Shown: one piece after another, positions 44,717 through 55,974 of the stretch
Position numbering within the stretch: the first letter of the stretch is position 1
Layout: every line of letters starts with the position of its first letter
From: Caulobacter sp. S45
GTDB taxonomy: Bacteria; Pseudomonadota; Alphaproteobacteria; Caulobacterales; Caulobacteraceae
NCBI RefSeq assembly: GCF_009765965.1
Contig: NZ_LMUL01000003.1
Coordinates: 85,817-149,816, forward strand
Length of the DNA stretch: 64,000 nucleotides
Direction of reading: 5' to 3'
Position numbers and translations under genes: made by a program
The notes under the pieces: generated by a model
What the model was told of the DNA's origin: nothing
Database searches by the model: none
What the model saw: the letters and a program-made list of their open reading frames with translations, nothing else

Positions 44717-45387
44717 TGGCCGTGCCAAAAAATCGAGCCGCCGCGTTCATTCGGCCAATACTCAGGGACGCTCGCGGCGTTTCGGCCATAGAATTCGCCT
44801 TGATCGCGCCGGTCCTGATCCTGCTTTACTGTGGGATGGCGGAGCTGTCCTCGGCGCTGATGGCGGCGCGCAAAACCGATCACGCCATCTCCACCGTCGG
44901 CGATCTCGTCGCCCAGACCCCGGCCACCCCGGCCCTGCCCACGCCGACGATCAACCCCAGCCTCATGGCCAACAACTTCCAGGCCGCCGTCGACATCATG
45001 GCCCCCTACCCCTCAACCTCCGGAAGCAGCTCCACGCCCATCCTTCTGTTAAGAGCCACCAGCCTGGTCATGCAGGCGGACAACAGCATCCAGGCGATCT
45101 GGAGCTGCACGCCCTCCGGCCAGAACGGTTTGACGCCCATGGCGAAGAACACCGTGGTGGTGCCCAAGACTGGCGCGACGACCCCTGGCGGCGTCACCAT
45201 CAGCAGCCTGCTCACCAACCCGGGCGACAGCGTCATCATGTCGGAGGGGCAGTACGCTTTCACATCACCGGTGAGTTACTTTATTCCGAATGCGCTGAAC
45301 TTCAGCAACACCTTCTATCTCAAGCCTCGCCAAGGCGCCTCGATCGCATATGCGACCACCGGCTCCGGCGCCAGCTGCAACGGCTAG
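44716..45387 (+). CDS. TadE-like minor pilin (second copy)
   Basis: This 223-residue protein has a TadE/TadG-type helix (RGVSAIEFALIAPVLILLYC with the conserved Glu) and a larger periplasmic domain with WSCTPSGQNG and a final Cys. GTG 44716 shares one base with the previous stop; GTG 44722 is an alternative. With the upstream copy it probably forms the minor pilin pair of the Tad system. The open frame before 44716 is a shadow of the first copy. Confidence 0.87.
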   Translation: MAVPKNRAAAFIRPILRDARGVSAIEFALIAPVLILLYCGMAELSSALMAARKTDHAISTVGDLVAQTPATPALPTPTINPSLMANNFQAAVDIMAPYPSTSGSSSTPILLLRATSLVMQADNSIQAIWSCTPSGQNGLTPMAKNTVVVPKTGATTPGGVTISSLLTNPGDSVIMSEGQYAFTSPVSYFIPNALNFSNTFYLKPRQGASIAYATTGSGASCNG

Positions 45388-45418
45388 CATCCGACACGGC
45401 TATCGGAAGTCAGCCGCC

Positions 45419-46324
45419 TCAGGGTCCATCGACCTTCAGGCCATCGCGGCGCAACATCGCCGGCACCCCCTCCGACCCGATCAGATGGCCGACCCCCACC
45501 ACCACGAAGACGTTGCGCCCCTCTTGGGCCAGCTGCGCGATCCGCGCGGCGAAGCGGCGGTTTCGCTCCACGATCAGGCGTTCGTAGAGGGCGTGATCGT
45601 CGCGCTTCATCGGGTCGATCGCGTCGCGTTCGACGGCCCGGACGTCCCCCGCCGCCCAGGCCTTGGCCATGCGGTCGAAGATGTCGGGGTCCTTGTCGAT
45701 CTCGTCCAGGGTCTCGCGCAGGGAAGCGATTTGCTCGGGAACGGGGTCGCTAGAAAACAGGTCGATCTGGCTATCCACCGTCTCGAAGGCCCCCCGCGTC
45801 GCGTTTGGCGAGACGCCAGCCGATAGCTGGTCCTCCACCCCGAGGTCCGCCCGCGCGCCCTGCTTCTGGAAGTACATCAGCGACAGGGTCAGTTCGGCCA
45901 TCCACGGCCGCAGCCGCTGGAGCGAAGCGACCGGCAGGCCTTCGCGTGCAGCCAGGGTGGCGGTGCGGGCGTAGAGCTCGGGCGGCAACAGCTGGTCCAG
46001 GGTCTGGCCCGCCGGCAGCAACCCCTTCTGCAGCGCCAGCTTGCCCGCCTCGGCCTGAGAGGCGGCGTCGAAGGGGATTTCGAACCAGATGGCGCTGGAA
46101 CCCGCCAGATCGGCGTCGAGCGCCGGATTGCGCCAACGGGTGGCGTCCGACAGCAGGTGAACCGATCCGAACAGGGTGATGTGGCCGCCGCCGGCCTCCT
46201 GCACGTGCCAGACCGGCGGGTCCGCCAAGGCGGCGCCTGCAAGGGCCAAGCCGCCCACGACGGCGGCCGCAAGGCGTGCGATCGCAGCGAACAGACGAGA
46301 GCGGAACCGGGCGATTCGGATCAT
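45419..46324 (-). CDS. TraB/GumN family protein
   Basis: This 301-residue exported protein has a signal peptide (to about ALADP) and the TraB/GumN fold, with GSVHLL near the N-terminus and VVVGVGHLIG near the C-terminus; these GxxH motifs suggest a metal-dependent hydrolase. The erythromycin-esterase-like/TIKI relatives include metalloproteases, but no bacterial activity is settled. It is convergent with the TadE-like genes and probably unrelated to the pilus. It ends 14 bp from mutM on the same strand. Confidence 0.87.
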   Translation of the reverse strand: MIRIARFRSRLFAAIARLAAAVVGGLALAGAALADPPVWHVQEAGGGHITLFGSVHLLSDATRWRNPALDADLAGSSAIWFEIPFDAASQAEAGKLALQKGLLPAGQTLDQLLPPELYARTATLAAREGLPVASLQRLRPWMAELTLSLMYFQKQGARADLGVEDQLSAGVSPNATRGAFETVDSQIDLFSSDPVPEQIASLRETLDEIDKDPDIFDRMAKAWAAGDVRAVERDAIDPMKRDDHALYERLIVERNRRFAARIAQLAQEGRNVFVVVGVGHLIGSEGVPAMLRRDGLKVDGP

Positions 46325-46338
46325 GGGGCCATCATGCC

Positions 46339-47190
46339 TTAGCGCTGGCAGGTCGCGCAGAAGAAGGTTGACCGGCCGCTCTGCACCAGCCGCCGCACCA
46401 CACCCGAACAGCGGGGCTTCAGGCAGGGCTGGTCCTCGCGACCGTAGACACGGAAGGCGTGCTGGAAATAGCCCAGGCCGCCCTCGGCGTTGCGGTAGTC
46501 CTGGAGCGTGGAGCCGCCGGCCTCGACCGCCGCCTCCAGCACGGTCGTCACCGCCGTGGCCAGCCGCTTGAGCTCGGCCGCGCGGATGTCCCCCGCCTGT
46601 CGTTCCGGGTCGATCCCCGCCCGGTGCAGCGCTTCGCAGACGTAGATGTTGCCGAGCCCCGCCACCACCCGCTGGTCGAGCAGGGTAGCCTTGACACTCT
46701 GGCGGCGGCCGGCGAAGCCCTGGGCCAGCACCTGCGGCCCGAACTCCGGCCCCAGCGGCTCGGGTCCAAGCCCGGCGAACCAGGCGTGGCGCTCCAGCTC
46801 GACGGTCGGGATCAGGTCCATGTAGCCGAACCGGCGGGCGTCGTTGAACGAGACGGTTGCGCCGCGCTCGGTGTGCAGGACGATATGAGTGTGCTTGGAA
46901 TCGCCGCCGGCCTCGTGGACGAAACGAGCGGGACTATTGTCCTCGATCAGGAAACGGCCGGTCATGCCGAGGTGGGCGACCAGGGTCTCGCCGGTGTCGA
47001 GCGGCGCCAGCAGGTACTTGGCCCGTCGATCCAGCCGCTGGATGGTCGCCCCCGTCAACCGCGCCACGAAGTCGTCCGGCAGCGGAAAGCGCAGGTTCGG
47101 CCGCCGCTGCTCCACCCGCACGAGCCGCGCGCCCTCAAGATGGGGCTGCAGTCCACGCCTTACGGTCTCGACCTCGGGAAGCTCGGGCAT
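46339..47190 (-). CDS. mutM: Formamidopyrimidine-DNA glycosylase
   Basis: This 283-residue DNA repair enzyme removes 8-oxoguanine. It begins with the invariant MPELPEVETV (catalytic Pro2 and Glu3 after Met removal), contains the catalytic Lys region and helix-two-turn-helix (AGLGNIYVCEALHRAGIDP), and ends with a zinc finger of the C-X4-C-X16-C-X2-C type. It is divergent from nadE. A conserved mutM/ubiE-ubiB neighbourhood is kept, with nadE inserted. Confidence 0.96.
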   Translation of the reverse strand: MPELPEVETVRRGLQPHLEGARLVRVEQRRPNLRFPLPDDFVARLTGATIQRLDRRAKYLLAPLDTGETLVAHLGMTGRFLIEDNSPARFVHEAGGDSKHTHIVLHTERGATVSFNDARRFGYMDLIPTVELERHAWFAGLGPEPLGPEFGPQVLAQGFAGRRQSVKATLLDQRVVAGLGNIYVCEALHRAGIDPERQAGDIRAAELKRLATAVTTVLEAAVEAGGSTLQDYRNAEGGLGYFQHAFRVYGREDQPCLKPRCSGVVRRLVQSGRSTFFCATCQR

Positions 47191-47333
47191 GGGATGCAGA
47201 TAGGCGATGGATGCTTCGCCTGTCGATGAAAATGGCTGGGGCCTGACGCACCCGGGCGCCTTGGGCTAAAACACCTATCTCTGAGCGGCTTCGTCCCAGC
47301 ATGCCGCAGGACGAGGCCGCCGCCGGACACGTC

Positions 47334-49385
<2,052 letters not shown>

Positions 49386-49398
49386 GGGCGCGCTTTTT

Positions 49399-49551
49399 CC
49401 TTCTCCCCTTGCGGGAGAAGGAAGTGGCCCGCGTGTCGATAGACACGTGGGAAGGTTGAGGGGTCCCGCTGCGGTATCGGACGGTAAACATCCGTCGCCC
49501 CCTCACCCTCCCAGCAGAGCTGGGTCCCACCCTCTCCCGCAAGGGGAGAGG
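49399..49551. repeat. Palindromic intergenic repeat element
   Basis: A 153-bp element lies between nadE and ubiE. Its ends are inverted copies of a self-complementary block (49399-49421 and 49531-49551, CTCCCCTTGCGGGAGA core). It contains a further hairpin CGTGTC-GATA-GACACG (49432-49447) and inner inverted GAGGGG/CCCCTC. Such blocks are dispersed in high-GC alphaproteobacterial genomes. No coding capacity is seen. Confidence 0.65.
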
Positions 49552-49607
49552 GGCCAATCGCCATAACCGACGTGACGCGCCCGCCCCTCCTGCGCTAAGC
49601 AGCCTCC

Positions 49608-50366
49608 ATGACCGGAACCCGCGCCACCTTCGGCTTCAAGGATGTCGAGCCCGACGAAAAACCCCGCCTCGTGCGCGGCGTATTCGACCGGGTCGCCTCC
49701 CGCTACGACCTGATGAACGACCTGATGAGCGCAGGCGTCCACCGGGTGTGGAAGGACATGACCGCCGCCCGCCTCAACCCCCAGCCCGGCGAGCGCATCG
49801 TCGACTGCGCCGGCGGCACGGGCGACATCGCCAGACGCCTCGCCAAGCTCGCCCGCCAGGCCCAGGCCCGGCGCGGCGGCGAGGACGCCGAGATCCTGGT
49901 GGTCGACTACAACGCCGAGATGATCGGGGTCGGCCGCGAGCGCGTGACCGAGCCCGAGATCGCCTGGACCGTCGGCGACGCCCAGCGCCTGCCCCTGCCC
50001 GACGCCTCGGCCGACGCCTATGTGATCGCCTTCGGCATCCGCAACGTCACCGACATCCCCACCGCGCTGCGCGAAGCCCGACGCGTGCTGAAGCCCGGCG
50101 GCCGCTTCCTGTGCCTGGAGTTCTCGCGTCCGCCGGCCAAGGCGCTGCGCAACGCCTACGACGCCTATTCCTTCAGCGTCATCCCGGCCGTGGGCCAGTG
50201 GGTGGCCAAGGACCGCGACAGCTACCAGTACCTGGTGGAGAGCATCCGCCGCTTCCCCGACCAGCAGACCTTCGCCGCGATGATGGAGACGGCCGGCTTC
50301 TCGCGCGTGACCTTCACCAACTTCACCGGCGGAGTGGCGGCGCTGCACCACGGCTGGGCGATCTAG
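49608..50366 (+). CDS. ubiE: Ubiquinone/menaquinone biosynthesis C-methyltransferase
   Basis: This 252-residue SAM-dependent enzyme methylates the quinone ring. The UbiE signature [17 protein letters not shown] and SAM motif [11 protein letters not shown] (65-75) are present, with [11 protein letters not shown] and [15 protein letters not shown] towards the end. A short insert (QARRGGEDA) lies after motif I. It is followed 6 bp later by ubiB, an operon for ubiquinone synthesis that is common in Alphaproteobacteria. Confidence 0.96.
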   Translation: MTGTRATFGFKDVEPDEKPRLVRGVFDRVASRYDLMNDLMSAGVHRVWKDMTAARLNPQPGERIVDCAGGTGDIARRLAKLARQAQARRGGEDAEILVVDYNAEMIGVGRERVTEPEIAWTVGDAQRLPLPDASADAYVIAFGIRNVTDIPTALREARRVLKPGGRFLCLEFSRPPAKALRNAYDAYSFSVIPAVGQWVAKDRDSYQYLVESIRRFPDQQTFAAMMETAGFSRVTFTNFTGGVAALHHGWAI

Positions 50367-50372
50367 CAACAG

Positions 50373-51878
50373 ATGCCCTCACGCATCGCCTCCGCCCTGC
50401 GCCTGGTGGTCGCCGGCTATGTGCTGGCGCGCCATGATGCGCTCGCCCCGCGCGAGGTGGCGTCCCTGTTGCCGGCGACGGCCCGGTTCGGCGCCGGCGC
50501 ACTGCGGATGCTCGCGGGCGGAAGCAAGGCGCCAGGACGGCCCGGCGAGCGGCTGGCCCGCGCGTTCGAGCAACTCGGCCCCGCCGCGATCAAGCTCGGC
50601 CAGCTGCTGTCGACCCGCGCCGATATCTTCGGCGAGCAATTCGTCGACGACCTGGGCCACCTGAAGGACCGCCTGCCGCCCTTCCCGCTCGCCGTCGCCC
50701 GCGCCCAGGTGGAGAGCGAGCTGGGACGGCCGATCGACAGCCTGTTCCTCGACTTCCAGCCGCCCATAGGCGCCGCGTCGCTCGCCCAGGCCCATCCCGC
50801 GGTCATGATCGACGGCCGCCGGGTGGCGGTTAAGGTGCTGCGTCCAGGCGTCGAGCGGCGGGTGATGGCCGACATCGGCGCCTTGCACCTGGGCGCGGCC
50901 TTGGCCGAATGGCTCGCGCCACCGCTGCGCCGGCTAGAGCCGCGCGCCTTCGCCCTGACCGTCGCCCGCTCGCTGGAGCTGGAGCTGGACCTGCGGCTGG
51001 AGGCGGCCGCCTGCAGCGAACTCGGCGAGGTGATGGCCGAGAGCAGCCACATGCGCGCGCCCAAGGTGATCTGGGAAGGCGTGGCCAAACGGGTGCTGAC
51101 CCTGGAGTGGGTCGACGGCACGCCCCTGTCGCGCCCCGAAGCGCTCGATCTGCCGGGGCTGGACCGGCCGGCGCTGGCCAATCACGTCACCCGCGGTTTC
51201 CTGACCCAGGCGCTCGACCACGGCGTCTTCCACGCCGACCTGCACGAGGGCAACCTGTTCGTCAGCGCCCCAGCCATCGTGGAGGCGGTGGACTACGGCA
51301 TCGTCGGCCGGCTCGACGCCGACGCCCGGCGCTTCCTGGCCGAGATCCTCTGGGGCTTCCTGCGGCGCGACTATCGCCGGGTGGCCGAGGTGCATTTCGA
51401 GGCCGGTTATGTGCCCGCCGGCCAGGACGTGGCCCTGTTCGCCCAGGCCTTGCGCGCGGTGGGCGAACCGATATTCGGCCGACCGGTCAAGGACGTCTCG
51501 ATGGGCCGGCTGCTCGGCCAGCTGTTCGAGATCACCGGACTGTTCGGCATGCACCTGCGCCCCGAACTGGTGCTGCTGCAGAAGACCATGGTGGCGGTGG
51601 AGGGCGTGGCGCGCCGCATCGACCCCGAGCACGACATCTGGGCCGCGGCCCGCCCGGTGGTGGAGCGCTGGATGGCGCGCGAACTGTCGCCGGTTCGTCG
51701 CGTGCACGACCTGGGCGAGCGTGTGCTGCGGGTCGCCGAAAGCCTCGCGCGCAAGGCCGAGACGTCCCTTCCGGCGACCGTCGTGGTCCAGCGCCGCGCG
51801 TCTCGCATCGCCTATGCGGCGCTGGCCCTGGCCATCGCCGCCCTTGCGGCGACGGTAGAGCTGTTGATCCGAGGCTGA
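50373..51878 (+). CDS. ubiB: Ubiquinone biosynthesis protein UbiB (ADCK family)
   Basis: This 501-residue atypical kinase/ATPase is needed for ubiquinone synthesis. The family KxGQ motif (IKLGQLLSTRADIF) and the Ala-rich loop (PIGAASLAQ) replace the usual protein-kinase glycine loop, followed by VAVKVLRPG, the catalytic HADLHEGN and metal-binding VDYG. A C-terminal membrane helix (AALALAIAALAATVELL) anchors it. It lies 6 bp after ubiE. coaBC, the usual next gene in relatives, is not here. Confidence 0.95.
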   Translation: MPSRIASALRLVVAGYVLARHDALAPREVASLLPATARFGAGALRMLAGGSKAPGRPGERLARAFEQLGPAAIKLGQLLSTRADIFGEQFVDDLGHLKDRLPPFPLAVARAQVESELGRPIDSLFLDFQPPIGAASLAQAHPAVMIDGRRVAVKVLRPGVERRVMADIGALHLGAALAEWLAPPLRRLEPRAFALTVARSLELELDLRLEAAACSELGEVMAESSHMRAPKVIWEGVAKRVLTLEWVDGTPLSRPEALDLPGLDRPALANHVTRGFLTQALDHGVFHADLHEGNLFVSAPAIVEAVDYGIVGRLDADARRFLAEILWGFLRRDYRRVAEVHFEAGYVPAGQDVALFAQALRAVGEPIFGRPVKDVSMGRLLGQLFEITGLFGMHLRPELVLLQKTMVAVEGVARRIDPEHDIWAAARPVVERWMARELSPVRRVHDLGERVLRVAESLARKAETSLPATVVVQRRASRIAYAALALAIAALAATVELLIRG

Positions 51879-51904
51879 AGCCTGGCAAGACGCGGCCGGT
51901 GGCG

Positions 51905-52771
51905 TCAACGCACCGTGGGGACGTCCACCCCGAACGTATCCAGCATGTATTTTCGAAGGCGGTCGAGCACCCGTCCCTTTAGGGGCGAGCCCTCGGGAAA
52001 GGCGATATAGTTCCAGACCTGGGAGCGTTCGAAATTCTCGGCGCGCTCCATCTCCACGCCGAAGAAATCATAGACCCGGTAGCCCATCGGTCGCAGGAAC
52101 TCGAGCAGGTCGGCCGCGTCGTAGTCGAAGGCGCGAGCCGAGATCACGTCGAATTCGAATACGACCACGGGCTTGAACGCATCCAGCAGGCGCACAGCCC
52201 CGCGCATCGCAAACAGCTCGGCGCCCTCGATATCCATCTTCACGAAGGAGATCGGTTCGCCGGCGAGCTCAACCACGTCGTCCAGCCGAACGAGTTCGAC
52301 CGTGCCCTCGACCTTCTCGAAGCCGACATTGGGCCTGTCCTTCAGGCTGTTCAGACCGCCGTGGCCTGGCACCTGGAAGAAGCTCGCCGTGGTCGCCCGG
52401 TCATAGGCGCCGGCGGCGATGATGGTGACGATGTTGGCGAAGGCCGGATAATGGGTCGCGAGTTGTCGCCGCAACTTCGCCGCCAAATCCGGCGCCGCCT
52501 CGACGGCGATCACCTTTCCCCGCGCACCGACGCAGGGCGCGACCTGGAAGGTATGGTCACCATTGTTGGCGCCCACGTCCAGCACCCGATCGCCGGGCCG
52601 CACGACCTCGCAATAAACTTCCCGGACGAGCTGTTCGAAATCGAACCAGACGCCGCCCGCACGTTGCAGCACAGCCCTGTGAAACGCTTCGATACCGCCT
52701 TCGAGGGCCTCGACGTCCTGCACCACCGGCGCCACCTCGCAAGCTGGATCATCAAACACGCGGGCGCGCAC
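51905..52771 (-). CDS. FkbM family methyltransferase
   Basis: This 288-residue SAM-dependent methyltransferase of the FkbM type has SAM motif VLDVGANNGDH at about 63-73, the acidic VEAAP strand after it, and SFVKMDIEGAE, the family hallmark. Members O-methylate sugars or natural products; in Caulobacterales they often belong to polysaccharide loci, but none is adjacent here. The start GTG 52771 is uncertain (GTG 52759 possible). It is convergent with ubiB. Confidence 0.85.
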   Translation of the reverse strand: MRARVFDDPACEVAPVVQDVEALEGGIEAFHRAVLQRAGGVWFDFEQLVREVYCEVVRPGDRVLDVGANNGDHTFQVAPCVGARGKVIAVEAAPDLAAKLRRQLATHYPAFANIVTIIAAGAYDRATTASFFQVPGHGGLNSLKDRPNVGFEKVEGTVELVRLDDVVELAGEPISFVKMDIEGAELFAMRGAVRLLDAFKPVVVFEFDVISARAFDYDAADLLEFLRPMGYRVYDFFGVEMERAENFERSQVWNYIAFPEGSPLKGRVLDRLRKYMLDTFGVDVPTVR

Positions 52772-52887
52772 CTGCCCCGCTTCTGCAAACCTCGCGCATC
52801 CGCCACTTCAAGTCGAGACGGGCGGAGCCGGAACCCGGACATGAACGCGGCCGGGGTTTCGACTCCCCCCGATCTCGACACGCAGAC

Positions 52888-52904
52888 GCGATAACCATTA
52901 TCGC
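52888..52904. promoter_or_regulatory. Perfect inverted repeat upstream of the aldo-keto reductase gene
   Basis: GCGATAA-CCA-TTATCGC, a perfect 7-bp inverted repeat, lies about 80 bp before the start of the reductase gene. It looks like an operator for a dimeric repressor; no regulator gene is next to it. Confidence 0.35.
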
Positions 52905-52982
52905 CCGAGCCCCCGCAATCCGGCCTAACGCTCCGGCGGGATGCGGCATATGTACCGCCCCATCCCAGCGGAGAAACCCACC

Positions 52983-53960
52983 ATGGACTACGTCAATCTC
53001 GGCGCCACGGGCCTGAAGGTTTCGCGCCTGTGCCTCGGCTGCATGACCTACGGGGCCAAGAGCTGGCGGGACTGGGTGCTGGACGAAGAGGCCAGCCGGC
53101 CCTTCTTCAAGCAGGCGCTGGAAGCGGGTTTCAACTTCTTCGACACCGCCGACATGTACTCGGTCGGCGTCAGCGAGGAGGTCACCGGCCGGGCGCTGAA
53201 GGACTTCGCCAAGCGCGACGAGGTGGTCATCGCCACCAAGGTGTTCCACCCCATGAGCGAGAAACCCAACGCCGGGGGCTTGTCGCGCAAGCACATCATG
53301 TCGGCCATCGACGCCAGCCTGAAGCGGCTGGGGACCGACTACGTCGACCTCTACCAGATCCACCGCTTCGACTACGACACCCCGGTCGAGGAGACCATGG
53401 AGGCCCTGCATGACGTGGTGAAGGCCGGCAAGGCCCGCTACATCGGCGCCTCGTCCATGTTCGCCTGGCAGTTCGCACGGATGAACCACGCCGCCGACCT
53501 GAACGGCTGGACCCGGTTCGTCTCCATGCAGCCCCAGTACAACCTGGTCTATCGCGAGGAAGAGCGCGAGATGCTGCCGCTGTGCGAGGCGGACGGCATC
53601 GGCGTGATCCCCTGGTCGCCGCTGGCGCGTGGCTTCCTGGCCGGCAACCGCAAGCGCGGCGGCGGCGGCGAGACCACCCGCTCGGGCTCGGACCCCTTCG
53701 CCGACAAGCTTTACGGCGACGACGACTTCGACGTGGTCGACGCCCTGACCAAGGTGGCCAAGGAGCGTGGCGTGTCCAACATGCAGGTCGCATTGGCCTG
53801 GGTGCTGTCCAACCCGACCATCACCGCCCCGATCGTCGGCGTCAGCAAGGCCCACCACCTGCCCGACGCCCTGGCCGCGTTGGAGATCGAACTCAGCGAC
53901 GCCGAGACGACGGCGCTGGAAGCCCCCTACCGGCCCAAGGACGTCAAGGACCACGACTGA
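52983..53960 (+). CDS. Aldo-keto reductase
   Basis: This 325-residue NADPH-dependent oxidoreductase has the full catalytic tetrad: Asp54 and Tyr59 (FFDTADMYS), Lys86 (IATKVF) and His127 (YQIHRFD). The (alpha/beta)8 barrel is typical of the AKR group that contains YajO/Tas-like proteins. It should reduce aldehydes or ketones; the substrate is unknown. ATG 52983 follows GGAG. In contrast to the degenerate copy at 16476, this one looks active. A BASS-type transporter follows 10 bp later. Confidence 0.92.
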   Translation: MDYVNLGATGLKVSRLCLGCMTYGAKSWRDWVLDEEASRPFFKQALEAGFNFFDTADMYSVGVSEEVTGRALKDFAKRDEVVIATKVFHPMSEKPNAGGLSRKHIMSAIDASLKRLGTDYVDLYQIHRFDYDTPVEETMEALHDVVKAGKARYIGASSMFAWQFARMNHAADLNGWTRFVSMQPQYNLVYREEEREMLPLCEADGIGVIPWSPLARGFLAGNRKRGGGGETTRSGSDPFADKLYGDDDFDVVDALTKVAKERGVSNMQVALAWVLSNPTITAPIVGVSKAHHLPDALAALEIELSDAETTALEAPYRPKDVKDHD

Positions 53961-53970
53961 GCCTGATCGA

Positions 53971-54978
53971 ATGAGCAAGCTGGCGCGCCTGCGTCCCGAC
54001 AACTTCACCCTCGCCCTGCTCTGCACCGTGGCGCTGGCGACGATGCTGCCGTGCCGGGGCTGGGCGCAGCCGGTGTTCGAGACCCTGACCACCTGCGCCA
54101 TCGCGCTGCTGTTCTTCCTGCACGGGGCCAAGCTGTCGCGCGAGGCGATCGTGCAGGGGATCGGGCACTGGCGGCTGCACCTGGCGGTGCTAGCCTCCAC
54201 CTTCCTGCTGTTCCCCGCTATGGGGCTGCTGACGCGCCTGGCCCCGCCGGAGGTGGTCAAGCCCGCCATCGGCGCGGGCGTGCTCTATCTGTGCCTGCTG
54301 CCGTCCACGGTGCAGTCCTCGATCGCCTTCACCTCGATCGCCGGGGGCAATGTGCCGGCGGCGGTGTGCAGCGCCTCGGCCTCCAACCTGATCGGCATCT
54401 TCCTGACCCCGGTGCTGGCGGCCCTGCTGATGGGCGCGCACGGCCGCAGCGGCAACGAGGTCGCGGCGGTCGAAGGCGTGGCGCTGCAGTTGCTGGTCCC
54501 CTTCGTCGCCGGCCACCTGTCGCGTCCGTTGATCGGGCGGTGGGTCGACAGGCACAAGGCGATGCTGGGCGTGGTCGATCGCGGCTCGATCCTGATGGTG
54601 GTCTACACCGCCTTCAGCGCCGCCGTGGTCCAGGGCCTGTGGCGGCGGCTATCCGGCGAGGACCTGTTGATGGTGCTGCTGCTCGACGGCGTGGTGCTGG
54701 GCGCGGCGCTGGCGCTCACCACCTGGGCCGCCCGGCTGCTGGGCTTCAACCGGGCGGACGAGATCACCATCGTCTTCTGCGGCTCCAAGAAGAGCCTGGC
54801 ATCCGGCGTGCCCATGGCCGGCGTGCTGTTTCCCGCCGCCCAGGTCGGGCTGCTGATCGTACCGCTGATGATCTTCCACCAGATTCAGTTGATGGTCTGC
54901 GCGGTGCTGGCCCGCCGCTACGCCGCCCGCGCCGCCGCAGCGCCAATGCCGCAGGTTGCAAAACAGGCGAGCGCCTGA
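53971..54978 (+). CDS. Bile acid:sodium symporter-type transporter (BASS, YfeH-like)
   Basis: This 335-residue polytopic membrane protein has about ten helices. It shows the family blocks LFFLHGAKLSREAIVQG, LLPSTVQSSIAFTSIAGGNVPAA (crossover region) and ITIVFCGSKKSLASGVPMA. It belongs to the bacterial branch related to SLC10A7/YfeH, for which the substrate is unclear. It starts 10 bp after the aldo-keto reductase, so the two are probably co-transcribed. A small membrane ORF lies convergent to its end. Confidence 0.9.
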   Translation: MSKLARLRPDNFTLALLCTVALATMLPCRGWAQPVFETLTTCAIALLFFLHGAKLSREAIVQGIGHWRLHLAVLASTFLLFPAMGLLTRLAPPEVVKPAIGAGVLYLCLLPSTVQSSIAFTSIAGGNVPAAVCSASASNLIGIFLTPVLAALLMGAHGRSGNEVAAVEGVALQLLVPFVAGHLSRPLIGRWVDRHKAMLGVVDRGSILMVVYTAFSAAVVQGLWRRLSGEDLLMVLLLDGVVLGAALALTTWAARLLGFNRADEITIVFCGSKKSLASGVPMAGVLFPAAQVGLLIVPLMIFHQIQLMVCAVLARRYAARAAAAPMPQVAKQASA

Positions 54979-55006
54979 TCGGGCGGATCGGGCGCTGGCC
55001 CCTCGC

Positions 55007-55150
55007 CTAGCGGATCGCGAACCAGACAATCACGCCCAGGACCGTGCACAGTCCCATGGCGACCAGCAGCGGCAGGAATAGAATCGGGTCGGTGGCGATG
55101 GCGACCAGGACGTCTTTCAGTCCCCAAAATGAACCAGAGGATTTACGCAC
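55007..55150 (-). CDS. Small membrane protein (47 aa)
   Basis: A 47-codon ORF from GTG 55150 to TAG 55007 encodes a polar N-terminus (KSSGSFWGLKD) and a long hydrophobic stretch (ILFLPLLVAMGLCTVLGVIVWFAI) ending in Arg. The single-helix layout and third-position GC support a real gene. No good ribosome site is visible upstream, and a stop codon lies in frame a few codons before the GTG. It is convergent with the BASS transporter. Function unknown. Confidence 0.45.
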   Translation of the reverse strand: MRKSSGSFWGLKDVLVAIATDPILFLPLLVAMGLCTVLGVIVWFAIR

Positions 55151-55342
55151 TGAACTACACCATGACGCGAACTAAGAAAATACAAACCTCAGATTGAGGC
55201 TCGTACTTAATTACTGTTATGCAAGTTCAAGACCAACGTATCGTTTTCCCGCCAACAAAATCATCAGGCGCAAAAGCGTGAGCAGGTCGAGGACGATCCT
55301 TCACACCAGGAGGGACGTGCGCCGGCCGTTGCGACTATGCCG

Positions 55343-55972
55343 CTAGGGCTGGGGCTCGGGCTTTGGCGCCGGTTTGGGCGCCGCATAGGTCGCCACCAGC
55401 TCGCCCCGCGCGATCACATGACCCTTCATGGCGCCCAGCACCCGGTCGAGATGGGCGCCGGGATGGACGTGCAGGACGCGATCCAGGGCGAACACCTGGA
55501 AGTGGTAGTGGTGCGGCCCGTCGCCGGCCGGCGGCCGGGGCCCGGTGTAGCCGACGGTGTCGTGGGAGTTCCAGCCCTGGGCCGCGCCCAGCGGATTGGT
55601 GGGTTCGGGCGTGTTGCGCATGCCGCCGGGCAGGCTGAACACCTTGGCGGACATATCGTAGACTACCCAATGGATCACGGCCTCGGCCATGTGCCCGTCG
55701 GGGTCCTGTAGGATCAGCACATAGCCCTTGGTCCCCGCGGGGCCTTCGGTCCAGTGCATCGGCGGCGAGACGTTCTTGCCGTCGGCGGTATATTTCGCCG
55801 GGATCGGCCCGCCCGCGATGAGGCCCGAAGCCGTCACGCTGATCGTTTCGGGCGCTTGAAGATCGGGGCTGTCGAAGGCGATCGGCAGGGCCGCCACCGG
55901 ACCCGCCGCGAGCCCCAGAACACCCGCCAGGGCCACCGCCGCCGCGCAACCCAAAAGGCGCGATCCACCCAT
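55343..55972 (-). CDS. YbhB/YbcL (PEBP) family protein, exported
   Basis: This 209-residue phosphatidylethanolamine-binding-protein-like product has a signal peptide (GCAAAVALAGVLGLAAGPVAA). The PEBP domain shows SVTASGLIAGGPIPAKYTAD, DPDGHMAEAVIHWVVYD, GPRPPAGDGPHHYHFQVFALD. Family members bind small anionic ligands; no enzymatic role is set. Either ATG 55972 or GTG 55978 (overlapping the uppP stop as GTGA) is the start, so it is coupled to uppP. A Pro/Lys-rich tail ends the protein. Confidence 0.9.
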   Translation of the reverse strand: MGGSRLLGCAAAVALAGVLGLAAGPVAALPIAFDSPDLQAPETISVTASGLIAGGPIPAKYTADGKNVSPPMHWTEGPAGTKGYVLILQDPDGHMAEAVIHWVVYDMSAKVFSLPGGMRNTPEPTNPLGAAQGWNSHDTVGYTGPRPPAGDGPHHYHFQVFALDRVLHVHPGAHLDRVLGAMKGHVIARGELVATYAAPKPAPKPEPQP

Positions 55973-55974
55973 CG

